From Kocuria rosea subsp. polaris (lineage in GTDB: Bacteria > Actinomycetota > Actinomycetes > Actinomycetales > Micrococcaceae): a stretch of 64,000 bases of DNA. The notes under the pieces are model-generated. The model did not search any database and was not told the DNA's origin. It saw only the letters and a program-made list of their open reading frames with translations. Within the stretch, counting starts at the first letter, position 1. Each line of letters starts with the position of its first letter. The stretch spans positions 1 to 64,000 of the forward strand of contig MLDA01000021.1 in NCBI GenBank assembly GCA_023896275.1, given 5' to 3'. Positions 29,799-37,853 of this stretch are shown here, piece by piece. The position numbers and the translations under genes are program-made.

Positions 29799-31055
29799 AT
29801 GAAGAACATCCGACGCACGGCCAGCGTGGCCGCCATCGCGGTCGCCAGCCTCGCGCTCTCGTCCTGCGGGTTCGGAGGCTCCGGCGGCGGCGGCGGTGGC
29901 GACGCCGGCGGTGCCACGACGCTGGACATGCTCGTACCGACGTACTCCGAGGGGACGAAGGGCCTCTGGGAAGGCGTGATCGCGGACTTCGAAGCGGCCA
30001 ACGAAGACATCAAGGTCAACCTGCAGGTCGAGTCGTGGGACAACCTCGAATCGGTGCTCAACACGAAGATCCAGGCGGGCAGCGCACCGGACATCTACAA
30101 CGGCGGCGCCTTCTCCGGTTTCGCCTCCGAGGGCCTGCTCTACCCGGCTGAGGAAATCGCCTCGGCGGAGACGCTGGCCGACTTCCAGGAATCGTTCGCG
30201 GCCAACGAGGAGGTCGAGGGCACGCAGTACGGACTGCCGCTCATCGCCTCGGCCCGGGCCATGTTCTACAACACCGAGCTCTTCGAGGAGGCCGGAATCG
30301 ACGCGCCTCCGACCACGTGGGACGAGCTCTACGACGCGGCCGAGGCCATCACCGAGGAGACCGGCAAGCCCGGCTACGGCATGCCGCTCGGCTCCGAGGA
30401 GGCCCAGGGCGAGGCCCTGATCTGGTTCGGCGGCAACGGTGGCGGCTACGGCGACGAGAACACGATCACCGTCGACACCCCCGAGAACGTCGAGGCGGCC
30501 GAGTTCATGCAGAAGATGATCGACGACGGGCTGACCCAGTCCGATCCCGGCTCCACGCAGCGCACCCCGATGCTCAACGTGTTCTTCCAGGGGCAGATCG
30601 GCATGGTCTACGGGCTGCCGCAGAACGTCGGCCAGATCGCCGAGGAGTACCCCGACCTGGAGTACGGCATCGCGCAGGTCGCCACGGCGGACGGCTCGCC
30701 GGCCACCCTCGGCGTCGCCGACCGCCTCATGGCGTTCCAGAACGACGGCGACAAGGCCGAAGCCATCACGCGGTTCATGGACTACTTCTACTCGCCGGAG
30801 GTCTACACGAACTGGGTCGAGTCCGAAGGTTTCCTGCCGACCACCAAGTCCGGTTCTGAGGCGCTGGAGGGCGACGAGGACCTCAAGCCGTTCCTGGACA
30901 TGCTCCCGGACGCTGTCTTCTACCCGACGACGAACCCGAACTGGAGCGCGACGGACGGTGCGATGAAGAGCCTCTTCGGGCAGATCGGCCAGGGCAAGGC
31001 CCCCTCCGACGTCCTCGGCGAGATCCAGCAGCGGGCCGACCGCGGCGCCAACTGA
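29799..31055 (+). CDS. Sugar ABC transporter substrate-binding lipoprotein
   Basis: An extracellular binding protein (MalE/family 1 type, 418 residues), anchored by a lipid: signal sequence of about 22 residues with lipobox LSSC and lipid cysteine 23, then a Gly-rich linker. The body has family features such as TYSEGTKGLWEGVIADFEAAN, NTKIQAGSAPDIY and YNTELFEEAGI. GGAAAGAGGG precedes the ATG. It is the first gene of the importer operon and divergent from the SIS-ROK-PfkB-aldolase genes, so its ligand is probably the sugar they degrade. Confidence 0.92.
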   Translation: MKNIRRTASVAAIAVASLALSSCGFGGSGGGGGGDAGGATTLDMLVPTYSEGTKGLWEGVIADFEAANEDIKVNLQVESWDNLESVLNTKIQAGSAPDIYNGGAFSGFASEGLLYPAEEIASAETLADFQESFAANEEVEGTQYGLPLIASARAMFYNTELFEEAGIDAPPTTWDELYDAAEAITEETGKPGYGMPLGSEEAQGEALIWFGGNGGGYGDENTITVDTPENVEAAEFMQKMIDDGLTQSDPGSTQRTPMLNVFFQGQIGMVYGLPQNVGQIAEEYPDLEYGIAQVATADGSPATLGVADRLMAFQNDGDKAEAITRFMDYFYSPEVYTNWVESEGFLPTTKSGSEALEGDEDLKPFLDMLPDAVFYPTTNPNWSATDGAMKSLFGQIGQGKAPSDVLGEIQQRADRGAN

Positions 31056-31061
31056 CACCCC

Positions 31062-31094
31062 GGCGGTGGAGGCGGGACGCCCGCCTCCACCGCC
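31062..31094 (+). terminator. Intraoperonic hairpin after the binding-protein gene
   Basis: A perfect 15-bp stem (GGCGGTGGAGGCGGG / CCCGCCTCCACCGCC) with a 3-nt loop begins 7 bp after the stop codon and has no U-run. Hairpins here commonly protect or partly terminate so that the binding protein is made in excess over the permeases. Confidence 0.75.
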
Positions 31095-31134
31095 GCCGTC
31101 GTGCCTCCCGCCACCGAGAGATGAGAACAACCCC

Positions 31135-32061
31135 ATGAGCATCACCCAGTCCCGCGCCACCACGGTGCGCAAGCGGAGCCGGCTGCAGAACCGGGAGGGC
31201 CTCCCGGCCGCCCTGCCCTGGATCCTGCCGGTCCTCGTCCTGATCTTCGCCATCGTCGTGTTCCCCGCCGGGTACATGATCTTTAACTCCACGCGGAACA
31301 TCAGCCAGAGCGGTCTCGACCTGGGTCCGGCCGGCCTCGACAACTTCGCCTTCGTGTTCTCGGACCCGAACCTGCCCCGGATCCTGCTCAACACGGCGGT
31401 CTGGGTCCTCGTGGTCGTCACGCTGACCGTCCTGCTGTCGATGGCCCTCGGACAGTTCCTGAACAAGCCCTTCCCGGGCCGCACCCTGGTGCGCATGGCC
31501 GTCGTCGTGCCGTGGGCGGCGAGCGTCGTGATGACGACGACCGTCTTCTACTACGGCCTCGAGAACACCTACGGCATCTTCAACAAGTTCCTGGTCGACG
31601 TCGGGATCCTCGCCTCGCCGTTCGGGTTCACCAAGAGCGCGATCCCCGCATTCGCAGTCGCGATCGTCGTCGCGGTCTTCGTCTCGATCCCCTTCACGAC
31701 CTACACGATCCTGGCCGGCCTGCAGGCCGTGCCCGCCGACGCGATCGAGGCGGCGCGGATGGACGGGGCCGGCTCCGCCCGGATCTACTTCTCGGTGGTC
31801 CTGCCGCAGCTGCGCGGGGCGATCATCGTCTCGATCCTGATCAACATCATCAACGTCTTCAACAACCTGCCCATCCTGAGGATCATGACCGGCTCCGTGC
31901 CCGGCTACGAGGCGGACACCCTCATGACCTACATCTTCAAGGTGCTGCAGTTCGACCGCCAGATCGACGTCGCGAGCGCGTTGAGCGTGCTCAACTTCGG
32001 CATCGTGATCCTGATCGTCGCCGCGTACGTCAAGCTCGTCAAGCCCATGAAGGAGGACTGA
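31135..32061 (+). CDS. Sugar ABC transporter permease (MalF type)
   Basis: A 308-residue inner-membrane permease with six predicted membrane segments and the EAA loop EAARMDGAGSARIYF that docks with the ATPase. The ATG at 31135 begins the natural N-terminus (MSITQSRATT); the open frame to 31066 reads through the preceding hairpin and is not coding. The ribosome site is weak (GAGATGAGAA). Confidence 0.92.
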   Translation: MSITQSRATTVRKRSRLQNREGLPAALPWILPVLVLIFAIVVFPAGYMIFNSTRNISQSGLDLGPAGLDNFAFVFSDPNLPRILLNTAVWVLVVVTLTVLLSMALGQFLNKPFPGRTLVRMAVVVPWAASVVMTTTVFYYGLENTYGIFNKFLVDVGILASPFGFTKSAIPAFAVAIVVAVFVSIPFTTYTILAGLQAVPADAIEAARMDGAGSARIYFSVVLPQLRGAIIVSILINIINVFNNLPILRIMTGSVPGYEADTLMTYIFKVLQFDRQIDVASALSVLNFGIVILIVAAYVKLVKPMKED

Positions 32062-32062
32062 C

Positions 32063-32971
32063 ATGAGCGCAGTCCAGACGCCGCCTACCGCGAAGTCAAC
32101 ACCAGTACGGATCCGCAAGAAGCGGTACGGCGAGGACCAGGTCAGCCTCCGCCGGATGAGCACCCGCGTCGTCATCGGCGTGCTCGTCGCCACCGTCTTC
32201 CTGGTGCCCTACGCCGTCATGCTCGTCGGTTCCCTGAAGACCCGCAGCGAGATCCTCTCGGTCCCGCCCATGTACTTCCCCGTGGACACCCTGAACTGGT
32301 CCAACTACCTCACCATGTGGGAGACCCCGGAAACCCCGCTGCCGTACAACCTCGCGACGACGGTCATCATCGCGGTCTGCTCGACGCTGCTCGTGCTCCT
32401 CGTGGCGACGCCGGCGGCGTACTACACGGCCCGGTTCAAGTTCCCGGGCAAACTGGCGTTCCTCTTCCTCGTCATCATCACCCAGATGCTGCAGCCGGCG
32501 GTGCTGACCGCGGGGCTCTTCCGCGAGATGCTCGTCCTCGGGATCAACGACACGTGGCTGGCGATGATCCTGATCAACGCGGCCTTCAACCTCTCGTTTG
32601 CGCTGTGGATCATGCACAGCTTCTTCGCGAACATCCCCAAGGAGGTCGACGAGGCGGCCCAGATCGACGGCGCCGGCAAGCTCACGGTGCTCCTGCGCAT
32701 CAACCTGCCGCTCGTGTGGCCCGGAATCGTCACCGCGGTGATCTTCACGTTCGTCTCGGCGTGGAACGAGTTCGCGGCCGCGCTGGTCATCATGACGACG
32801 GCGGAGAACCAGCCACTCTCCGTCGCCCTGACGAAGTTCATCGGCCAGTACGCCACCTCGTGGCAGTACGTCTTCGGCGTCTCGATCGTCTCCATCATCC
32901 CGGTGGTCATCCTGTTCGCGCTCATCGAGAAGCGCCTCATCGGCGGGCTGACCGCGGGCGCCGTCAAGTAG
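32063..32971 (+). CDS. Sugar ABC transporter permease (MalG type)
   Basis: The partner permease, 302 residues, six membrane segments, EAA loop EAAQIDGAGKLTVLL. AAGGAGGAC precedes the ATG, which is one base after the preceding stop. No ATP-binding subunit follows; the importer must borrow one encoded elsewhere, as known for MsiK-dependent importers in actinobacteria. Confidence 0.92.
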   Translation: MSAVQTPPTAKSTPVRIRKKRYGEDQVSLRRMSTRVVIGVLVATVFLVPYAVMLVGSLKTRSEILSVPPMYFPVDTLNWSNYLTMWETPETPLPYNLATTVIIAVCSTLLVLLVATPAAYYTARFKFPGKLAFLFLVIITQMLQPAVLTAGLFREMLVLGINDTWLAMILINAAFNLSFALWIMHSFFANIPKEVDEAAQIDGAGKLTVLLRINLPLVWPGIVTAVIFTFVSAWNEFAAALVIMTTAENQPLSVALTKFIGQYATSWQYVFGVSIVSIIPVVILFALIEKRLIGGLTAGAVK

Positions 32972-32986
32972 CCGCCGCACCGCCGG

Positions 32987-33039
32987 ACACCGACGGCCCG
33001 GGACTCAGCCCTACCGGCTGGGTCCCGGGCCGTCGGTGT
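32987..33039 (+). terminator. Importer operon terminator
   Basis: An 18-bp perfect stem (32987-33004 with 33022-33039, ACACCGACGGCCCGGGAC) carries an extra inner CAGCC/GGCTG stem. It lies 15 bp after the MalG stop. Nothing gene-like is seen between this hairpin and the next one at 33216. Confidence 0.88.
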
Positions 33040-33215
33040 GTCCGGGCACGGGCTGCTCCACCGGTTGGGTCCGGGCCATCGTCGCGCCCGGGCCGCGGCT
33101 GTTCCACCGATGGTTCGCGATGTCAGGTGCCTCCGCCGCCAAACACCCCCGGTTTTTGACATCCATCGCCTGGAGCCTGCCCGCTGCGGAGCTGGCGCGC
33201 ACCGCGGACACGAAA

Positions 33216-33255
33216 AAGGCCCGTCTCCCCAGCCATCACTGGGGAGACGGGCCTT
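33216..33255 (-). terminator. nag operon terminator
   Basis: On the minus strand a 17-bp perfect stem (AAGGCCCGTCTCCCCAG and complement) with a 6-nt loop is followed by a run of U (AAAAA at 33213-33217 on the plus strand). It lies about 65 bp after the nagA stop and is convergent to the importer terminator. Confidence 0.92.
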
Positions 33256-33319
33256 CGGCAGAAGACGCCGGGCGGCGCAGGCGGCCGGGCCCGGGGCGGG
33301 GTCACGGCCACACTGCAGG

Positions 33320-34501
33320 CTAGACCGCGCCAGCCGCCGCCCTGCCGGCGGAGACAACCTCGACCACACGCAGGTCCTCGTCCAGGACGACGAGGTCCGA
33401 GCGCCGGCCGACGGCCAGGTCGCCGACGTCGTCCCAGCCGACGGCGGCGGCCGGCGTCGTCGACGTCTGTCGCACGGCCGACATCCAGGCCCCGTGGTCG
33501 ACGACGTGCTCGTCGTCGGCGCCGCCGGCCGGCGCGGCTCCGCGCAGCGCGCGGCGGAAGAGCGCGTCCATGGTCGCCGTGCTCCCAGCGATCGAGCCGC
33601 CGCCGGCGACCCGGGCCACGGAGTCGCGGACCTCCACCCGGACCGTCCCGAGTTCGAAGTCGCCGTCGCCGAGCACCGCGGCGGACATCGCGTCGGTCAC
33701 GTACGCGACCCGCTCGTCGCCGACGGCCGCGCGCACGTGATCGAGCAGGCTCGGGTGCACGTGCACGCCGTCGGCGATGAGCTCGACGGTGACGCGCGGG
33801 TCCTCGAGCAGCGCCGCGACGGCCCCCGGCTCCCGGTGATGCAGCGGGGGCATCGCGTTGAACAGGTGGGTTCCGACGCGCGCCCCGGCGCGGATCGCCG
33901 CGCGCGTGGTCTCGATATCGGCATCGGTGTGGCCGACCGCTGCGACGGCCCCAGCCCGGGTGATCATCTCGATGGCCTCCAGCGCGCCGGGCAGCTCGGG
34001 GGCGATCGTCACCATCCGGATGTGTCCGCGGCCGGCCGCGAGCACCGCCTCGACCTCCGCGGCCTGCGGGTTACGCAGCTGCGCGGGGTCGTGCGCCCCG
34101 CAGCGGTCCTCGCTCAGCCACGGGCCCTCGAGGTGGATGCCCCGGACGACGCCGGACTCGACCATGTCCGCAAGCAGCCGCACCGAGGCGAGCAGGCGCT
34201 CGGGCGAGAGCGTGACGAGGCTGGCCATCGTCGTCGTCGTCCCTTGCCGCAGGTGCGTCTCGCGGGCCTGCAGGATCGACGCCGTGTCCGTATCGGTGTA
34301 GGAGCCCCCGCCGCCGCCGTGCACGTGGATGTCGACGAATCCGGGGATGATCGTCGCGTGCCCGTAGTCGACGTCGACACGCTCGTGGCGCCCGCCGCCG
34401 ACCGCGAGGATCCGGTCGCCCCGGGTCTCGACCCAGCCGGGTTCGTAGACGCGCTCGGCGGTCACGACGCGCGCGGCAGCCCGCACCACCGTCGCACTCA
34501 T
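33320..34501 (-). CDS. nagA: N-acetylglucosamine-6-phosphate deacetylase
   Basis: Removes acetate from GlcNAc-6-P to give GlcN-6-P. It is 393 residues, an amidohydrolase-fold enzyme: IIPGFVDIHVHGGGG near residue 60, HLEGPWLS, VGHTDAD, GTHLFNAMPPLHHREPG and the catalytic Asp in VTDAMSA. NagA enzymes often also accept GalNAc-6-P, so it may serve the neighbouring GalNAc-like pathway too. The ATG at 34501 overlaps the nagB stop as ATGA; the upstream frame to 34765 is inside nagB. Confidence 0.93.
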   Translation of the reverse strand: MSATVVRAAARVVTAERVYEPGWVETRGDRILAVGGGRHERVDVDYGHATIIPGFVDIHVHGGGGGSYTDTDTASILQARETHLRQGTTTTMASLVTLSPERLLASVRLLADMVESGVVRGIHLEGPWLSEDRCGAHDPAQLRNPQAAEVEAVLAAGRGHIRMVTIAPELPGALEAIEMITRAGAVAAVGHTDADIETTRAAIRAGARVGTHLFNAMPPLHHREPGAVAALLEDPRVTVELIADGVHVHPSLLDHVRAAVGDERVAYVTDAMSAAVLGDGDFELGTVRVEVRDSVARVAGGGSIAGSTATMDALFRRALRGAAPAGGADDEHVVDHGAWMSAVRQTSTTPAAAVGWDDVGDLAVGRRSDLVVLDEDLRVVEVVSAGRAAAGAV

Positions 34502-35298
34502 GAGAGCTCCTCGTCCTCGAACCGCTGCCACGCCGGCCGGTTCGCGTGCGTGTACCGGTAGTAGTCTGTCAGCTCCAGGCGGGCCGCGGCGGCCTCGTCG
34601 ACCACGACCATCGCGTGCGGGTGCAGCTGCAGCGCCGAGCCGGGGCACATGCTGCTCAGCGGCCCCTCGACCATCGCGTGCACCGCGGCGGCCTTCGACG
34701 CCCCGGTCGCCACGAGAACCAGCTCGCGGGCGTCGAGAATCGTGCCGAGGCCCTGGGTCACGCAATGCGTAGGCACGTCATCGGGGGAGGCGAAGAAGCG
34801 GGCGTTGTCCGCCCGGGTCTGCGGGGCGAGGGTCTTGATTCGGGTCCGGGAGGCGAACGACGACGTCGGCTCGTTGAAGCCGATGTGCCCGTTGGCGCCG
34901 ATGCCCAGGATCTGCACGTCCACTCCCCCGGCATCGCGGATGGCGCGTTCGTAGTCCTCCGCCGCGACGTCGAGATCCGCGGCAGAGCCGTCCGGAACGT
35001 TCACAAGGTCCGGGGTGAGGCCGACCGGCTCCGTCACGACCGTCCGGATGACCGAGTGATAGCTCTCCGGATGTTCGAGCGGCAAGCCGACGTACTCGTC
35101 GAGCGCGAAGGCCCGCACGGCGTCGACCCGCAGGCCGCCCGAGCGCACTCGTTCGGCGAGATCCGCGTAGATGGCCAGCGGGGACGAGCCCGTCGCGAGG
35201 CCCAGCACGGCGTCGGGGCGGCGCCGGATGACGGAGGCGACCTTGGCGGCGGCGATCCGCCCAACCTCGGCGGCGGAATCTGCGATGACAACCTGCAC
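34498..35298 (-). CDS. nagB: Glucosamine-6-phosphate deaminase
   Basis: Converts GlcN-6-P to fructose-6-P and ammonia. It is 266 residues, the classical NagB fold: FALDEYVGLPLEHPESYHS with catalytic Asp, and GIGANGHIGFNEPTSSF. It starts with GTG at 35298, preceded by AAGGAGA at 7 bp. Second-last gene of the nag operon. It is unrelated in fold to the SIS-type enzyme at 28629-29540. Confidence 0.95.
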   Translation of the reverse strand: MQVVIADSAAEVGRIAAAKVASVIRRRPDAVLGLATGSSPLAIYADLAERVRSGGLRVDAVRAFALDEYVGLPLEHPESYHSVIRTVVTEPVGLTPDLVNVPDGSAADLDVAAEDYERAIRDAGGVDVQILGIGANGHIGFNEPTSSFASRTRIKTLAPQTRADNARFFASPDDVPTHCVTQGLGTILDARELVLVATGASKAAAVHAMVEGPLSSMCPGSALQLHPHAMVVVDEAAAARLELTDYYRYTHANRPAWQRFEDEELS

Positions 35299-35311
35299 GT
35301 TTTTCTCCTTG

Positions 35312-36265
35312 TTACGAGGTGAGGGAAGGAAGGTGGGTTCCGGCGGCGAGGGCGACCGCGCCCTGGACGGGATCGGCGTCGAGCACGCGGACGTCGTGCA
35401 GGCCGTGCCCGGCGAGCCGGTCGCGCACGTGGCGCTGCAGCAGCGGCTGGTTCACAGCCATCCCGCCGGCCATGACGACCGGCAGCGGCCGCGTCCCGGC
35501 GGGGCCTGCGAGCCGTCCGGCAACGCGGGCGACGAGATAGGCCAGCGCGTCGGCGGCACCGGCGACGATGACGCTGGCGGCGGGGTCGCCGGCCGCGGCC
35601 AGCTCGAAAACGACGCGGGAGCGGCTGGCCCAGTAGCGGCGCTCCGGATTCGCGTAGAAGTGCCCGAGCAGCTCCTCAACCCCCTGCAACCCGCAGTCGG
35701 CCGCGAGCTGCTGGGACAGCCGGTCCGGCCCGTCGCCGAGATCGATGAGCTCGAGCGCGTGGCGGACGGCGGCGCGGGCCACCCAGTAGCCGCTGCCCTC
35801 GTCGCCGAGCAAGTAACCCCACCCGCCGACGCGGGCCTCGCGCGCCGCCTCGGCGCCGTCACCGGGCGCCCGGCCCCACGCGACCGACCCGGTCCCGGCG
35901 ATGAGCGCGATGCCGGCCTCGAGCCCGGCGGCCGCGAGCAGCAGCGCCGTGTCGTGCACAACCGTGACTGCGGCACCCGGAGCGTGCCGGGTGAGCAGCG
36001 CGGCGAACTCGGCCCGCGACTCGTCGGTGTCTGCCCCGGCGACGCCGGCGCAGATCCGCTCCGGGCGCGGGTTGCCGTCCGTGAGGCGGGCGAACACGGA
36101 GGCCAGCTGACGCCCGGCCTCCTGGACCCCGACCGAGGACGGGTTGGCACTGCCGGCCAGGACCTCGGCGGTCTGCACGCCGTCGATCGTGAGTACGGCG
36201 TGGGTCTTCGACCCGCCGACATCGAGTCCGACGACGGCGCCGCGCGCCTGCGAGCCCGCGTTCAC
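35312..36265 (-). CDS. BadF/BadG-type ATPase family kinase (N-acetylglucosamine kinase-like)
   Basis: A 317-residue sugar kinase of the ASKHA fold resembling eukaryotic and bacterial GlcNAc kinases: GLDVGGSKTHAVL at the N-terminus, HDTALLLAAAG, IAGTGSVAWG and GGWGYLLGDEGSGYW. It should phosphorylate GlcNAc imported by the preceding MFS carrier, feeding NagA and NagB. The GTG start at 36265 overlaps the transporter stop (GTGA). A larger open frame continues inside the transporter gene and is not coding. Confidence 0.85.
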   Translation of the reverse strand: MNAGSQARGAVVGLDVGGSKTHAVLTIDGVQTAEVLAGSANPSSVGVQEAGRQLASVFARLTDGNPRPERICAGVAGADTDESRAEFAALLTRHAPGAAVTVVHDTALLLAAAGLEAGIALIAGTGSVAWGRAPGDGAEAAREARVGGWGYLLGDEGSGYWVARAAVRHALELIDLGDGPDRLSQQLAADCGLQGVEELLGHFYANPERRYWASRSRVVFELAAAGDPAASVIVAGAADALAYLVARVAGRLAGPAGTRPLPVVMAGGMAVNQPLLQRHVRDRLAGHGLHDVRVLDADPVQGAVALAAGTHLPSLTS

Positions 36266-37698
36266 GCGGCGCCGTTCGGGTGGGTGGCACGGCCGGCGGC
36301 GCCGTCGTCGTGCTCTGCCTCCGCGGGCCACTGCCCGCCGTTCTCCCAGTAGCCGGCGATGTCCTCGAGCGGACGGTTCTTGGTCTCGGGGGCCAGACGG
36401 TGCACGAAGACGAAGGCGCCGACGGCCAGCAGGCCGAAGACCACGAAGGTGCCGCCGCCGCCGAGCCGCGTGAGCATCGTCAGGAAGATCGCGGCGACGG
36501 CCGCGTTGGCCATGAGGTTGGCCGTGAGCATCGCGCTCGCGCCGAGGGAGCGCAGGTGCGAGGGCAGGGACTCGCCCGCGTAGACCCACACGAGCGAGCC
36601 GAACCCGAACGTGAAGCCCACCGTGAAGAGGATCAGGCCGACGAAGCCGAGGACCGTGAGGAACCCGCCGAAGTTGTCGCCGAGCATGAAGGTGGCGACG
36701 AGCAGCGCGTTGGCGATGACCATGATGCCGATGCCGGTGAGCAGGATCGGACGGCGGCCCATCCGGTCGATCAGGCTGAAGGAGAGGAACACGGCGAGCA
36801 GGCCGGCGACCTGGACGAGCGCGGGCAGGCCGAGCAGTGCGGCGTTGCCCTCGAAGCCCATGGCCTCGAAGATGCGCGGGCTGTAGTAGACGATCGCGTT
36901 GATGCCCGTGATCTGGACGAAGAAACCGAGGCCGACGACGAAGACCGTGGCGCGCAGGTACGGGTGGCGGATGAGCGCGCGCCAAGTGTTCTGGCGGGGC
37001 GAGTCGTTGGCCTCGCGCATCTCGGCGAGCTCCCGGTCGACGAGGACCGGGTCCGGCTCGACGCGTTCGAGGGTGCGCCGGGCGTCGTCGTACCGGCCGC
37101 GCATCGCGTACCAGCGGGCGGTGTCGGGCAGCTTGGCGATGAGCAGCGCGATGATCACGCCGGGGATGAACGCGGCGGCCAGCATCCAGCGCCAGTTCTC
37201 GCCGGCGGCGAGGGCCCAGGCGACGAGGTAGCCGAGGATGATGCCGACCACGGTCGCCACCTGGTAGAGGACCAGGAACGCGCCGCGGACCTTGGCCGGG
37301 GCGGACTCGGCGACGAAGACCGGGACGACGACGACGGAGACGCCGATCGTCAGGCCCAGCAGGAAGCGGGCGCCGATGAGCACCGGGACGTCCCAGGCGA
37401 GGCCCGAGAGCAGCGAGAAGAGCGCGTAGGTGACGGCGACGAGGACCATCGTCGACTTGCGGCCGATCCGGTTGGAGAGCGCGCCGGCGAAGAGCGCGCC
37501 GAAGATCTCACCGATGACGACGGCGGTGGTCACGGTCTGCTGCTGGGCGACGCTGAGCGAGAACTCGTCCGTGACGAACAGCAGGGCCCCGGCGATGTTC
37601 GACGAGTCGTAGCCGTAGATGATCCCGAGGGTGGCCGCGGCGACCGCGACCATGAGGCTCAGTCTCGAGGACTGGCGAATCTCTTTGACAATGCCCAC
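36262..37698 (-). CDS. MFS sugar porter (GlcNAc importer candidate)
   Basis: A 478-residue sugar-porter family MFS carrier with twelve membrane segments: GYDSSNIAGALLF in TM1, NRIGRKSTM loop, RFLLGLTIGVSVVVVPVFVAE, and a central cytoplasmic loop starting RWYAMRGRYDDARR. The C-terminal APETKNRPLEDI is the family PETKG-like element. The GTG at 37698 is chosen for GGAAGGA at about 7 bp. It heads the nag operon, so proton-coupled GlcNAc (or glucosamine) uptake is the likely role; PTS genes are absent. Confidence 0.9.
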   Translation of the reverse strand: MGIVKEIRQSSRLSLMVAVAAATLGIIYGYDSSNIAGALLFVTDEFSLSVAQQQTVTTAVVIGEIFGALFAGALSNRIGRKSTMVLVAVTYALFSLLSGLAWDVPVLIGARFLLGLTIGVSVVVVPVFVAESAPAKVRGAFLVLYQVATVVGIILGYLVAWALAAGENWRWMLAAAFIPGVIIALLIAKLPDTARWYAMRGRYDDARRTLERVEPDPVLVDRELAEMREANDSPRQNTWRALIRHPYLRATVFVVGLGFFVQITGINAIVYYSPRIFEAMGFEGNAALLGLPALVQVAGLLAVFLSFSLIDRMGRRPILLTGIGIMVIANALLVATFMLGDNFGGFLTVLGFVGLILFTVGFTFGFGSLVWVYAGESLPSHLRSLGASAMLTANLMANAAVAAIFLTMLTRLGGGGTFVVFGLLAVGAFVFVHRLAPETKNRPLEDIAGYWENGGQWPAEAEHDDGAAGRATHPNGAA

Positions 37699-37755
37699 GC
37701 TGGCATCCTTCCTGATGAGTGAGTCAAACGCCGTCGACTTCGAGGCGCCCGGTGC

Positions 37756-37810
37756 ATTGGTTTGGAAAACTAGACCAATATCGCTGGTGTTAAAATTGGC
37801 ATAGACCAAT
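37756..37810. promoter_or_regulatory. DasR/NagR-like operators in the nag divergent promoter region
   Basis: The 16-mer at 37795-37810 (ATTGGCATAGACCAAT) closely resembles the GntR/HutC dre consensus AYTGGTCTAGACCAST. A second copy of its right half, CTAGACCAAT, lies at 37770-37779, within a broader inverted repeat ATTGGT...ACCAAT (37756-37779). A minus-strand TTGACA (37817-37822) lies next to the 16-mer. Both divergent transcripts would be controlled by a repressor bound here. Confidence 0.7.
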
Positions 37811-37853
37811 ATGATGTGTCAAGGATTACATCAAGGAGGGGGACGAGGAGAGC

